Both the position numbers and the translations under genes were made by a program. From the NCBI RefSeq assembly GCF_921293095.1, contig NC_060257.1, forward strand, positions 57,324,968-57,388,967: DNA of 64,000 nt, read 5' to 3'. This document shows, one piece after another, positions 32,506 through 42,915 of the stretch (the first letter of the stretch is position 1; each line of letters opens with the position of its first letter). Below the pieces are notes generated by a model, which saw only the letters and a program-made list of their open reading frames with translations, made no database searches and had not been told where the DNA came from. The stretch is from Ischnura elegans (lineage: Eukaryota; Arthropoda; Insecta; Odonata; Coenagrionidae).

Positions 32506-33177
32506 AATAGGGTGGTTTCCTATTATTTTTTATTACCTAAATCGAAATATTATTACTCCTGGATTACGTATTTCACGATTTTAGATTTTTAAATTACGAT
32601 ATATAATTTTCGCGATTAAATGAAAAGTGAAAATTTTCAAGCGCGCGAAAACGCAACGGCGGGATGGGAAGTATGAATGCCGGGAAAACTCCGTGTGACG
32701 TCGTTCTGGTTCCCGCTGCCGCTAGTGAGGTGACCTTGGGGCGAGGCTTTGAGCGCTGAAACGACGCAGGATGCTAGCAGGTAGCAGAGTACCCTGCTAG
32801 CTGGTAGCGCTTGGCTTAAATAAGGATTCTTAATACCTTATCAAACGAAGGAACTTTCCGACCTCAGCCAGTTTTAATAGGTGATTATTAAGACATGTTT
32901 CCCTGAGCTCTGTGCCTCATGCATGCATTGGTAATCTCAGACTACGTAAAACTCCTATCTACTCGTATAGAAACTAGGTCCCTGTGACTTCACGTGGGGT
33001 GGCATCGCATGGGCACCAATCTGGCCTTTTTCGAATGAGGATAAAATTGACCATTGCCATTCGTCTAAACCGGTATTTCTAAAACTAAATAATTTGTATA
33101 TTATGAATACAACAATTGTGGGTAAAGAATCGCAATCAATGCCTTTCGTTTTCTTTGGTGAAGGAAACTACCCTATT
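32506..33177 (+). mobile_element. MITE family A, copy 3
   Basis: Complete 672-bp copy with AATAGGGTGGTTTCCT at the left and GGAAACTACCCTATT at the right. It has the full internal order including AAGCGCGCGAAAACGC, GTGTGACGTCGTTCTGG and the CTAGCAGGTAGCAGAGTACC..GCTAGCTGG palindrome. Confidence 0.9.
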
Positions 33178-33449
33178 ACGACTCGTAATGTGGCAAAAAC
33201 AATACGAGTGAAGAAGCAGTTGGGATAGGATCGTATTCCAAAGGAGAAATGCATTGTGTGAAAGTATCGGGACACATCGATGGAGTGCATTATTTTCTCA
33301 AAGATGGAGATCGTATCACTCACATTCATTCGACCCCGGAAGCCGTTTCAATATGTGAACGTTTTCATTCAAGAGCATCAGAATGATTTAAAGACTAAGT
33401 GGCATGTTCAACAGATTTCGGGCGTTATATGGTGAAAGTTCGACATGTT

Positions 33450-33563
33450 TAAATAAAAGATGGTAGTACTTTTCCACAGCATTTGTGTTTTGGATAAATT
33501 TTATGTAATTTTTGTGCAAATTTTTTCCAGTATTGTGGAATAGTTCTACCATCTTTTATTAAA
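33450..33563. repeat. small foldback around TAAAAGATGGTAG
   Basis: AAAGATGGTAGTACTTTTCCACA (33455-33477, first part AAAGATGGTAGTAC) is inverted at about 33534-33558 as TGTGGAATAGTTCTACCATCTTTT. Arms are about 27 bp with three differences, and the spacer is about 55 bp. Size and layout resemble the PLE foldbacks, but I see no ribozyme core. Confidence 0.65.
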
Positions 33564-34676
33564 ATAAAACAAAGTTGTAATAGACATTTGTGGCTAGGAG
33601 AGAATTTTTAGTTAAGAAGAAAGGCAAAATACGTTAGGGGAGGCCTTTAGAACTTTTTTTAAATATAATTAGGAATAATATTTAAAATATTTCTTAAGGC
33701 TTTCTGAAAATGTTTTACTATAAGTCAATAGCTCTATGTGAGTTTAATTTTCACCCGAGGAGGCTTGAGTGTCCAAATAAAAGAAAAATGTCTTGAAAGG
33801 GAAAGAAAGGCGAATCCATATTCGCAGAAAAAAGGTAAAAATCTTCTCCATTCTTTGAAAAGGGTGGAGTATACTCTTGGGAAATTTTATTGGGCGTGGA
33901 TGCTTGATCTTTCACCCGTAGTTATTGTTAAGTCATGTAAAGAAGAAAGTTCTCTTGCTTTTCCGGTGTTTTGATTGAATACGGGTTGAAGTGCATTGTG
34001 TGGACCAATCCGAACTCATTATCGAGGAACTGCAGTGCTTTCTCAAATCTTACAACTTGTGGCTATGGTTACGAAGGCGTTGTCATGAAATCGATTGGAT
34101 TCATAAAACGAGAGATTTTGAACTATGGGTCGTCTAAGTTTCTAGTCTTAAAAAATGCTTTTTCATTATCTGTATAATTTAATGTAACATGTAGAGTTCA
34201 GCAGAATAAAAAAACTCATTGTATCATTAAAATAGTTCTCAACTAATATTATGATCAATTTTTCATATTTTTCTTACCTTACTTCAATAATTCTATTTCT
34301 GGCAATGAACATTTATTTTAATGATTACTATTTTTTCCGAATCTTTTCAAAATTTTTTTAAAATTCAAGGGATTATGAACTACATATTAAAAAGCATGCG
34401 AATTGGTTCTCAAAAAGGTCGGTGAGGAAGAAAACGTTCGAAAAACAAATCCGGAATATCCGGCGTCAATTTAAGGTATTGTGAGTTTCCTCGACTCAAC
34501 TTCGGAATAATGAACGCCCTTACGTCCTAAATATCGTCCCATGTTGTAAATTTCGGTAACCATAATGGGTCAAGCACATCTCATGTCACTCCTGTACTTA
34601 TGTAACTTAAATGTCGAGCATGGGTCTATAATCAGTGCGACATGAAATCATCTTTTGGAGTATCTAACGTATTGAA
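33564..34676. other. unassigned AT-rich DNA
   Basis: No gene or repeat boundary was recognised. Several open frames of 60-80 codons have no similarity I can name. Confidence 0.45.
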
Positions 34677-34953
34677 CAGTAACGGATATAGAAAAAATTT
34701 AAGGGGGGGGGGCGCGAAAGATATTTTGAGCTACCTACACTTGTATCGTAATGAAAAATAATCAAGTTACATGCATGGTTTAAGATTATTGTATTATATT
34801 TAAACTCATTATACGCATATACAAGTAAATGTTATCTTATTATATAAAAAAGTTGCAATTGTTGTTCTGCAATGTACAGCAATGCGGGAAGTCCCTCAAT
34901 TGGGGGGGTGGGAGTCGCGCGCCCCCTGCCCCTTTCATATGTATCTGCCACTG
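34677..34953. mobile_element. short TIR element, CAGTGGCAGATAC-type ends
   Basis: The left end CAGTAACGGATATAGAAAAA and the right end read inward CAGTGGCAGATACATATGAA are inverted relatives. Both are followed by a G-run and GCGCGCGA/GGCGCGA. 277 bp, non-coding. CAGTGGC-type termini and small size suggest a hAT-like MITE, but no convincing 8-bp duplication is visible (GTATTGAA against ATGGAATG). Confidence 0.55.
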
Positions 34954-35159
34954 ATGGAATGATGATGAAGATTTAATGTGTCAGTGATCCGTGTTGAACT
35001 TCGCGGTAGGAAAACTTATTATATTATTTCATTGCTCTATCAACCACATGGCAACTATTCGAAGGTTGCTTTGGGTGTACCTGTGAAGTGCATGATCAAA
35101 GTTAAAATAGGGATAATATTTCTTGACCGTCTTTTTTTAATGTTTATCTACATTGTTTG

Positions 35160-35434
35160 TTTGGATGAGATACGGTGGAGACAGAAGGTATGGATGGAGG
35201 GAGTACTTAGCGGAGAGGGGATGTTGGAAACAGTGTTTGAGGGTGGAATGTTGGGTAAACGAGGGAGGGAAAGGAAAAGAAAAGGATTTTTAGATAGATG
35301 GAAAGGGAGTAGGTCTTACGGTGAATTGAAGAAGGCAGTGCTGGAAGAAAAGGGAGGCTCCCAGATCACTTCTTAAGCACACCATGGAAACCTACCTAAA
35401 TCGGTAGAATACTTCAATAATAATAATAATAATA
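35160..35434 (+). pseudogene. non-LTR retroelement 3' end (family L)
   Basis: In-frame residues read DEIRWRQKVWMEGVLSGEGM, a K-rich GKRGRERKRKGFLDRW stretch, KGSRSYGELKKAVLEEKGG and SQITS, then stop. A 3' UTR with CCATGGAAACCTACCTAAAT and CGGTAGAATACTTC and an AAT repeat (35416-35434) follow. Fragments of the same 3' UTR are at 29045-29085, 40315-40345 and 40485-40520. The basic C-terminus and microsatellite tail fit a non-LTR retrotransposon; I cannot assign the clade. Confidence 0.65.
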
Positions 35435-35536
35435 ATCTGAGTTGTTACGAAGACTATACTTTCATTGGTTTTCGGATTAACTTTGTGGAAGTTGAAGTTC
35501 AAAAATACCAAAAGGACTTCTTTTTCCTCCTCGGGT

Positions 35537-35626
35537 TTATTTTTTGGTACAACATGTTTCAACCTCAAGATCAATCTTACTGGAAAATTACCTCTTGAGA
35601 TTGAAACATGTTGTAACAAAAAATTA
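35537..35626. repeat. foldback, possible PLE terminal remnant
   Basis: ACAACATGTTTCAACCTCAAGA (35549-35570; first part ACAACATGTTTCAACC) is inverted as TCTTGAGATTGAAACATGTTG at about 35593-35613. The spacer is about 22 bp. TTGAGRTTGAAACATGTTG has GAAAC followed by a short palindrome, as in the hammerheads, but no stem II. Confidence 0.6.
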
Positions 35627-35994
35627 AATTCGCGGAAGAAAACAAAGTCGTTTTGTCGTTTGTGAAGATAATACTTCCTCTCAGTTCGCTCGTAGTCAAT
35701 GTGAAGAATTGTTGTACAAGATTATCGAATACGATTGGTGCTTTTTTGAACATTGTTTAAATAAAAATATATAACTTACGGTTTGTTTTTTTATTTTTCG
35801 AATTCATCGCCTCAAACAGTATTTTCACATAATTAATAAATTTCAATATGTGCGCCCTCAGTCGCTCGACAAGAGAGAAACCACCCTGTCCTTACTGTTT
35901 TCCTATGAATTACTGAAATCACACCATTCTCTTATATGATCTTGATAGTGATTTTCATGGTATCGTTCTAGAACCTTGGCAATAGTTCTCGAAA

Positions 35995-36700
35995 TTTCTC
36001 GTGTATTTCCGCGAGTAAGTTAAAGAATCCTTAAGAAGGGTGAGAAGGAAAAAAGAAAATAATGAATGAAAGGAAATCGAATTCTTAACCGGAGAAAAAA
36101 AAGGCGAAATTATGGTGCATTCTTTAGCCCAGGGTGGATTTCCTCAGGCAAATGTTAGCTGGTGTGGGAATGCGATCAAATATTGAGGTTTATCATTGAG
36201 TCATGTTATGAAGAAAATTATAGCCATTTCTGTGCGATTTAACAGGGTAAATTTTCCTCCGATCTTTATCGGGTTATGCTCTTGTGAATCGTTGAAAAAT
36301 GCACGAATATTTTCGAGGTGCTATCTTTTCTCATCTGTGAGAACTCGTAAGAAATATCTGGGTGAAAATTGAGATGAAACGTCTCGTGTATTTACGCGAG
36401 TAAGTTAAATAATTTTTAAAACAAGGGTGAGTAGGAAAAAAGAAAATAATGAATGAAGGGAAATCGAATTCTTAACCGGAGAAAGAGAGGCGAAATTATA
36501 ATGCATTCTTTGGCCGAGGGTGGATTTCCTCGGGCAAATGTTAGCGGGCGTGGGAAAGCGATTGAGGTTCATCATTGAGTCATGTTATGAAGAAAATTGT
36601 AGCCATTTCTGTGCGATTTAACATGTAAATGTTCCTCCGGTCTTTATCGGGTTATGTTCGTTTGAATCGTTGAAAAATGCACATGAAAATTTTTGAGGTA
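35995..36700 (+). repeat. tandem duplication, about 385-bp unit, two copies
   Basis: 36001-36320 and 36386-36699 are direct copies at about 385-bp spacing. Shared blocks, in order: GTGTATTTMCGCGAGTAAGT, AAGGGTGAGNAGG, GGAAATCGAATTCTTAACCG, GGGTGGATTTCCTC, TTGAGTCATGTTATGAAG, CCATTTCTGTGCGATTTAAC, CTTTATCGGGTTATG and GAATCGTTGAAAAATGCAC. Divergence is a few percent with small indels. Non-coding. Confidence 0.9.
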
Positions 36701-36714
36701 GTTGGTATGGTAGT

Positions 36715-36790
36715 TCGTAGTTCTCTATCGCGACTACCGTTGCTTGTAAATCCAAATTAGTTTAACAAATGTCAGTAGCTATGGTATACT
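36715..36790. repeat. short dispersed repeat shared with 43150-43215
   Basis: TTCTCTATCG..GACYACCGTT..TGTAAATCCAAATTAG, then TTTAACAAATGTCAGTAGC, matches TTCTCTATTG..GACCGTTTG..TATAAATCCAAATTCG, then TTTAAAAAATGTCAGTCGC at 43.15 kb. Class unknown. Confidence 0.5.
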
Positions 36791-36831
36791 TTGTACTGCA
36801 GGTCTTTTCCGGGGAATATGGGGGTGCGTAG

Positions 36832-37268
36832 CCCTATGGGCGCAGCTAGGAATTAAGGCTTAAGGGGGTTTTTGGGTGAAACTAATACTGGAGGCCTGGG
36901 GGATATGGGGTACCCACCAGGGTTAGCGGGAGGTGTGGGGGCTCTCCCCCAGAAAATTTTTAAGGCAAATGGTTTAAAATGGTGAGTTATACGGCTTTTT
37001 GAGGGATATTTTATTAATCCTTACCCTATTCCGTAAGTAATATTTTAATCCAATTACGTAAAAAGAATTAAACTTAAAGTATTTTATAGTAATAATTATA
37101 GACAGAAAGTTTAAAGACCTTCCATTCTGTGAATAGTTGGATGTTTTTTTTATGAGTCAACCGTCCTCCTAATATTGGTTACCAAACGTGCCACATAAAA
37201 ATTTAAATTCTCTGAGCTCTGAGGGGGGTATGGTTTATCCCCAAAAATCCCCCCCTCGCTGCATAGGA
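36832..37268. mobile_element. possible TIR element with CTATGSRCGSAG ends
   Basis: The left CTATGGGCGCAGCTAGG..GGGGGTTTTTGGG is roughly inverted at the right as CCCCAAAAATCCCCCCCTCG then CTGCATAG. The left flank also contains GGGGGCTCTCCCCC. The interior is AT-rich and non-coding. Pairing is imperfect and no target duplication was found. Confidence 0.4.
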
Positions 37269-38360
37269 GAGAATAGGCATGAACTGCAACGCTGCCTCCC
37301 CCGCCCCCCCCCCCAGCGAGAGAAAGCTAGTCTTGTAAAAAAACGGGCAGGGGTACTTATTTTTCGCATCTTGAAGAATTCGTTTTTCGGGGTCATCTCC
37401 TTTTTGCGTTCTCACTCTTATCTTCCATCCTATTCGGTGGTTCGCGAACTCGTTATGCACCAGAGTCTGGTCTAACCACATTGCTCTCGCTTACTTGATA
37501 GCGCTTCTATTCGTGTCTTTTTCCAAATCTCTTCCTTTTCCTCATTCCTCATCTTATTAATCCATTTAATCTTATCCGCGAGGAGCAACAGGTAAAGATT
37601 TCAGATGAACTCGACTGTTGATTAGGGATGGCGATCGAAACTGGTGCTGGTAATGAAAATGGTATTGGGACAAGAACTTTGAGGGTTCTAGGTGAACCCT
37701 CTTAAGGATACAACACACCGGGGCCGGGTACCAAGCACGAGGCTTATACGCCCGATCACCCGGGGAGGGGCTGGAGAGGAAGGAAAAAGGATAGAGGCGC
37801 CGCCGCGATGGGAGCCCGCCGACGCCTCTGGGAAAGGATAGGAGCGGAAGGGAGGGACGGGAAAAACACCTCAACGCTATAGAAGCGAAAAGGGCCCACT
37901 AAATAGCGAAACCAAGCACACGCAATTAATTTTCTACCAATTCTAGTAGATTTTCCTATGAGGAAGAAAAATCTATCGATCGAATCGGTATTGGAACAGG
38001 TCGTGTTAGGATAATAAAAGTGTATGTGGAAAATTGCGAGTATTTTGACTTAAAATTTCTCGTGCACGTCATTAAACCAACGCCAGTCTTCTATTTGTGC
38101 CTGAAGGTTTATGAAAAACAGCCGAAATATTACGGCTACAATATATTTTATTTACCTGTTATTTTTGTGTCTATATGGTACACTTAATGTGCTGACTCCA
38201 GTCCAGTTAAATAAGGATAAATAGACCTCTACGACCTCTAAGCAATACAAAACAAAAAAGAGTCTCCAATGAGCGTAATATTCGGGACCACTCGTCAAAT
38301 CAAACGACTACTCTACCCGAATAACCCTACTGTAGAAGTTTACGGGAGTTTTACTCAGGG
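37269..38360. other. unassigned DNA with a GC-rich patch
   Basis: 37690-37880 is clearly more GC-rich than its surroundings (CGGGGCCGGGTACC, GGCGCCGCCGCGATGG, GGGACGGG). It has no gene, rRNA or tRNA signature I recognise, and could be the 5' part of a retroelement. The rest is ordinary AT-rich sequence. Confidence 0.35.
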
Positions 38361-38843
38361 ATGGCAAGTGAAACGAAACGAGAGTCAGAACCAGTAAAAT
38401 TATAATAGTTTCGTTCCCGAGAGCGAAATGTAGAAACTAAATGGATTTAAACCTAGGGAGCTAAACTCAGGGTCGAAACGGAATCGGAGTCCTAACTACT
38501 TCGGGTCGAAACTAAACTAAAACTCTGGGAAGTAACGAAACGCAGATAAATTTTCGCACCGGAGGGACCACGTGCTTCACCTTCGAACGGTTTAGTTTCG
38601 ACCCACACACCGAGTACGAAGTATGGGTGAATGAAGTAGTGGTTCGGCTTACTGCCATTGGATGCATGGGGCACTGATATTTCGACCGTAAACAGCAGGA
38701 CGATGAACGCTAACTGGCCAATCGATTTTTGAGCTCTCTGCTTTAACCTCTCTACACGTAAAGTTTCCAAGTAGGCTTCCGCGGAGATTATGATGAATTC
38801 TGCTGGTTTTTCCGGGTATTCTTCCGCGTTTATCCATTTGCAG

Positions 38844-38883
38844 GACGATATTTCGCCAACGTTCCAGTTGACTTCCTCAGGTC
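38844..38883 (-). ncRNA. hammerhead ribozyme-like motif, PLE lineage F copy 2 left arm
   Basis: Minus strand: GAC, CTGAGGA, A, GTCAAC paired with GTTGGC (one wobble), GAAA, TATC, GTC. The core is intact and stem II is slightly weakened compared with the other arm. Confidence 0.8.
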
Positions 38884-38911
38884 CACTGAATTCTGCATCA
38901 ACACTTCAGTG

Positions 38912-38951
38912 GACCTGAGGAAGCCAACTGGAACGTTGGCGAAATATCGTC
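38912..38951 (+). ncRNA. hammerhead ribozyme-like motif, PLE lineage F copy 2 right arm
   Basis: Plus strand: GAC (38912-38914), CTGAGGA (38915-38921), A, stem II GCCAAC/GTTGGC, GAAA (38941-38944), TATC, GTC (38949-38951). Same core as both arms of copy 1. Confidence 0.85.
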
Positions 38952-39629
38952 CTGCGAATGGATAAACGCGGAAGAATACCCGGAAAAACCAGCAGAATTG
39001 TCTACACGTATATCAAACGTAATGGGTCTAAACTATTCCTTCTTATCCCTCTTCACTCAACTTCTTAGATCGAAACTTAGCTATCAGCAGCGGAGTTTCG
39101 ATTAATTTAGTTTCGTTCCCGGGAGTAAAGTTTCGTCCCGGCTCGAAACTAATCTCCTTGGTGGTTAATCCCGAGCGGGAATGAAAATAAATCCAGGCCT
39201 CGTATTTACGTTCCCCTCCGAGTCGAAACGAAGCATTTTCGTTTCGCTTCACTCGCTATCCCCGCCGTTAATTGCTCATATCCGTTCTGATTCCTTAAAT
39301 GCTTCCTTGCTTAAACTTATTTTTCACTATATTGATTCCTCTGTAAGTTTTAATTGTTGACTGATTGAAATGATCAGTAAAGTGATGAATTAGAAAATCA
39401 ATTATGTCTATCTTGTGATTCAAAGCACTGCATGTAACAAGCAATTTGGTACGCAGTCACACGCTCGCGTGCACCAAAGACTGAAGTTCACCATGACAAC
39501 AATAAATCGGCTAAGCTACATGATTTTTTAATCATTTTTATCTTTATAATGATACTTATTATATCAAATGATCATTTATACTAGTCGTTGTAGATCATCA
39601 TTTCTTTTTTAAAATGTACATTAGAGAAT

Positions 39630-39830
39630 AAAACCGGCCTCGGTGCCGTCGGGGTAAAGTCCTCGCCTGCCAAACAGGAGGTCGTGGTTTCGAGTCCCGC
39701 CTGGGTAAGTTCCCCCTATCCAGGGGATGGTTGTGTGTGTACGTTAAATTGTTAACATGTTAATAACCCCGATGTTAAAGGCCGTGTAGAGCTGTTTTCG
39801 GTGGAATGGAAATAAAAAGATAAATAAATA
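39630..39830 (+). mobile_element. tRNA-derived SINE
   Basis: The head has a box-A-like GGTGCCGTCGGGGTAAAGTCC segment (about 39642), then CGCCTGCCAAACAGG and a box-B GTTTCGAGTCCCG (39687-39700). A short body follows (CCAGGGGATGG, GTGTGTGTACGTTAAAT, GATGTTAAAGGCCGTGTAGA, GGAATGGAAATAAAAAG) and a tail of TAAATA/AAATAA repeats. Pol III promoter boxes plus a simple-repeat tail are the usual SINE design. Truncated or diverged relatives are at 11110-11190 and 41600-41740. Confidence 0.8.
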
Positions 39831-40299
39831 TAAAATAAGGACTTTTATCACCGTTCACCGCCGTTTCTTGGCGCGTGACTGCATGTTAATTTAAGGTAGG
39901 CTTTGCATCTCATGACTTTCGTCGTGCGTGATTAGCTACTAAAATAAGCAGGTTGTGACTATTAGAAAAAAAGAGAGTCGCAGAACCTCTGTCCATGCAT
40001 AAAATACCTCGGACGAGACAATGAATTTCACAATTTTCAGTCGTCATTCAACATTATTGACCGCTCATTTCTCCGAAGGAATATGTTATATCTTTACTCA
40101 CAGAAATCTTCAGCGGACGAAATTCTCAATCACTTGTGACGGTTCATGGATAACACTTACCTGAAAATAAAAAAGAAAGATAATTTAACTCAATTATATA
40201 GCAAAATTTCAAATTTATAAAATTATTTATGCACACCTGTCTAACACTAATATTATGAGGATCGCAAAAAAAGAATATACGCATCACTTATTGAATTAA

Positions 40300-40520
40300 T
40301 ATTAAAGTATTCCACCGATTGAGGTAGGTTTGTATGGAGTAGTTTTTGCCAGTCTCTCCTCTCTTATAGGTTGGGAGTGACCTTATTTGACGAAGCTCTA
40401 GTTTATTAGTGCTTTTGGCTGAGGGAGAGTAGGATTAATAGCTCGAAACATATTTTCAATTTTAATATTTTTAGTGAAGTGTTCTACCGATTTAGGTAGG
40501 TTGTATTGAACTAATAATCT
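40300..40520 (-). repeat. two family L LINE 3'-terminal fragments
   Basis: ATTCCACCGATTGAGGTAGG at about 40308 and TTCTACCGATTTAGGTAGG at about 40487 are reverse complements of the 3' UTR end CCTACCTAAATCGGTAGAA at 35.39 kb. Both are short, heavily 5'-truncated copies. Confidence 0.6.
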
Positions 40521-41007
40521 TAATAATGTTTATCGAATTAATCTTTGTTAACTATATTACATTTTACTTTATTGCAATAACGTAGAATCCATGAAAATAC
40601 AGAAAAGATAAGTAGAAGAATTTAACGAGGAATGAGAATGATTTTTATGATCATGAAAGATAAGGTATCAACTCTTTTTTTCCCGAATAATAGCATTTAT
40701 TTTATAGATAGTGGTTGGGTTCCACGATTGCCATTTAAATATGGACACTCGGAATGATGAAAACATCGAAACAATTATGATAAATCGTCCAAGGGGATTC
40801 TTCATAATAAAAACCAATCGTAGATAGCGTTTAGCTGCTTATAATCAGTGGTATTTTTTTATATCTATAAAATGGCACTGAGCTACCAATCCGGGGTCGG
40901 TTTATATATTTTTTTAAAGGTAGAGGTTAGAATTGTGTTTTATGATGAATAAAATCGAAACAATTGCTTTAAAATCTTATTTCTTCGCAGTAGCGTTAAA
41001 GCGACCG

Positions 41008-41218
41008 TTAAGGCCGCTATACACGGTGAATAATGATGCTGAATGATCTTACGAATGAAATAATTTGCAATGCCATTATGCACGTGATCGTGCGAGCAAA
41101 AAATATAAAATTTTCAAATTTTCATTGAATGCGCATGAGGTTTCATTCGTAAATTTTTCCGTTATACACGGTGAATTATTTCATTCGTATGATCATTCAC
41201 CGTGCATAGAGGCCTTAA
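41008..41218. mobile_element. MITE with TTAAGGCC..TACACGGTGAAT inverted ends
   Basis: 211 bp. The left end TTAAGGCCGCTATACACGG continues as TGAATAATGATGCTGAATGATC. The right end, read inward, is TTAAGGCCTCTATGCACGG then TGAATGATC. The interior has ATGAATGAAAT and ATTTCATTCGTA words, also inverted. A TTAA duplication is possible but cannot be separated from the terminal repeat. Confidence 0.85.
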
Positions 41219-41599
41219 GCAACGGAGTTTTATTGATACTATGTCTCGTGAAGTCATGGACAGTTACAAAATCGTCCTCTTGGTGTGAAGCATTTAGATT
41301 GAAATGACATAATATTGTGATATAAGCAGCTGCTAAAGTTGCGTTCAGGGCCAAGGACAAGTGTCTGTCTCAATGCCATTCACGCTGAATGTTCAATTTT
41401 AGCGAATGCAGAGAGCTCTTTGACTGTCCGTGTTGAAAATAAATTTCATTTGACAATTGCGAGAAATTAATGCCTTGAAACGAGTCCATTGTATCTAATT
41501 GTATCCAATTGTATTGTATCCAATCTACCACAGGGAGGTAGATGTCCTTGAAATCAATACGCGCCACTGCAAATGGAGAACGCCCAGTAAATACGGGCC

Positions 41600-41740
41600 T
41601 CGCGTATTTTTCCGTACGGATATAATTGGTATCAGCTGGGACAAATCCTCGTCTGCCAAATGAAAAAGTCGCGGGTTCGAGTCCTGCATGTATGTCTAGG
41701 GAATGGGTGGTTTTTAATGGGTTCATATAAATTATCTAAT
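41600..41740 (+). repeat. tRNA-derived SINE relic
   Basis: GCTGGGACAAATCCTCGTCTGCC, AAATGAAAAAGTCGCGGGTTCG and AGTCCTGC parallel the head of the SINE at 39.6 kb, with box B GGGTTCGAGTCCTG at 41674-41687. The body match is weak (AGGGAATGGGTGG) and no poly-A or repeat tail is seen. Confidence 0.6.
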
Positions 41741-42842
41741 GGGTAATATCCCAGCAGAATTTTTTGTGTATAAATTAAATATCGAAATAATAGATAAGTT
41801 GTTCAAAAGTAGCTATGAATTTCCGGAGTATGAATTGGCTAATTATGACAATTAGTACACCTTTTGATTCACGTCAAAGCTCCTTTTTTATAGTTATTTA
41901 ATACTCAACGAGATACTTCCCTCGAAATGTTATTTTTGTGTTACTGTATTTGTAAAAAGTTTTTAAAAAATTAAATTTTCTTGGTCTAACTATGGTAATT
42001 AATCTATTTTAATGTTTCTGGCGCCTCGTAAAGCTTTTTATTATGTTATTTTTTACTACACTATTGATTGACACTTTGTAGACACCAATTCAAGTGAGAA
42101 TACTGATGCTGTCCTTATATCGAAGTAGGTATCACAGACAGTGCTCTGTTAAGGAAAAGTTAAGTTGTAACGCAAGTTATTTGTTGCTAGGCAAAGCCGT
42201 AGCACATTCGTAGCTGCTAAGAATCGGAGCCGAATAATATCAAGTAACATATTATTTGTGTAGAAATTGAGACATACATTTAGATGAGATATTAATAAGG
42301 CTGAACAATTGTTGGTTATCCATTCCACTATATATGTCTAGTTATGTGGCCGGTACCTGGGTTATATTATGATTATATTCCTTAACAAAGTTTGAACAAT
42401 TATGCCAGTTTATCACAACAGGCAACTGCGTACTCATCACGGAAATAATTTAAACTGCGAGGTACGAGTCATGTTAATGCGAGAAGGCATAATTAAGGTA
42501 AACTTAAAAAATAGTTCCTTTTGCTGTATTTACGCATAACATAAAATATCAACCAAATATCTCAGAAATAAGGAAAAATCACGGGGGAGTTTGGTAATCT
42601 TTCGGCATGAAAGAACAGCTGATCGCACGAGAAGGTTGTGCTAAGGTATCCCAGATTATAACAGCTTCCCCTCATCTTAGCGGATGAGGGGAAACTTTTT
42701 CTTTTGCGTGAATAATATGATTCCATTTATTCGTGTTGAGATTACTGTACGGGCTTAAGATTTTAGCAATAAAGTAATGCAAACCTTCATGGGTGTTGAT
42801 TTTACGATATAAATACTTATGAATTCCCTCCTCTTCTCACCG
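41741..42842. other. unassigned DNA upstream of the tRNA gene
   Basis: No gene is recognised. There is one small perfect hairpin, CCCCTCATC..GATGAGGGG, at about 42668-42692. Confidence 0.45.
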
Positions 42843-42914
42843 TCCCATGTGGTCTAGTGGCTAGGATATCTGGCTTTCACCCAGAAGGCCCGGGTTCGAT
42901 TCCCGGCATGGGAA
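42843..42914 (+). tRNA. tRNA-Glu (anticodon UUC)
   Basis: A 72-nt cloverleaf with no gaps: acceptor TCCCATG/CATGGGA with discriminator A; D arm GTCT/GGAT with AGTGGCTA loop (box A); anticodon stem TCTGG/CCAGA with loop CTTTCAC, anticodon TTC at 42876-42878; T arm CCGGG/CCCGG with loop TTCGATT (box B). It is followed at once by CTTTTTG (TTTTT at 42916-42920), a pol III terminator. All stems pair perfectly and there is no intron. It decodes GAA/GAG in translation and looks functional. This is the only intact host gene I can support in the window; SINE-like tRNA relics elsewhere lack complete cloverleaves. Confidence 0.97.
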
Positions 42915-42915
42915 C

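Larger units (their letters stand above)
38761..39000. mobile_element. Penelope-like foldback element, lineage F copy 2
   Basis: Same lineage as 28161-28428. TCTACACGTA is directly repeated at 38751-38760 and 39001-39010, a 10-bp target duplication. The left arm starts further out (TTTCCAAGTAGGCTTCC) than the right arm, which stops at CAGAATTG. The centre between the arms is only about 10 bp. Arms are nearly identical and each bears a hammerhead core. No coding sequence. Confidence 0.9.
38361..39262 (-). repeat. TTTCG-rich repeat family D, split by a PLE foldback
   Basis: GGGATGGCAAGTGAAACGAAACG at 38357-38379 (first part GGGATGGCAAGTGAAACG) and the block 39001-39262 are rich in TTTCGTYCC, GTTTCGACCC and GAAACTAAA words. 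39001-39262, read on the minus strand, matches 46875-47140 in order, including AATACGTGTAGAGA-type and CAGCGGAGTTTCGAT blocks. The family may be an element with inverted TTTCG-rich arms: the 38361-38530 block is in the opposite orientation. It is interrupted by the 240-bp PLE foldback at 38761-39000. Confidence 0.7.

Noticed and set aside
40715..40790. Hammerhead-like string with GATGAAAACATCGAAAC
   Set aside because: Stem II and GAAA are present, but the CTGANGA core reads CTCGGAA and stem I does not pair. Perhaps a PLE relic, not supportable.
42667..42692. CCCCTCATC..GATGAGGGG hairpin, terminator-like
   Set aside because: Bacterial-style terminators are not meaningful in this eukaryotic context, and the tRNA has its own T-run.
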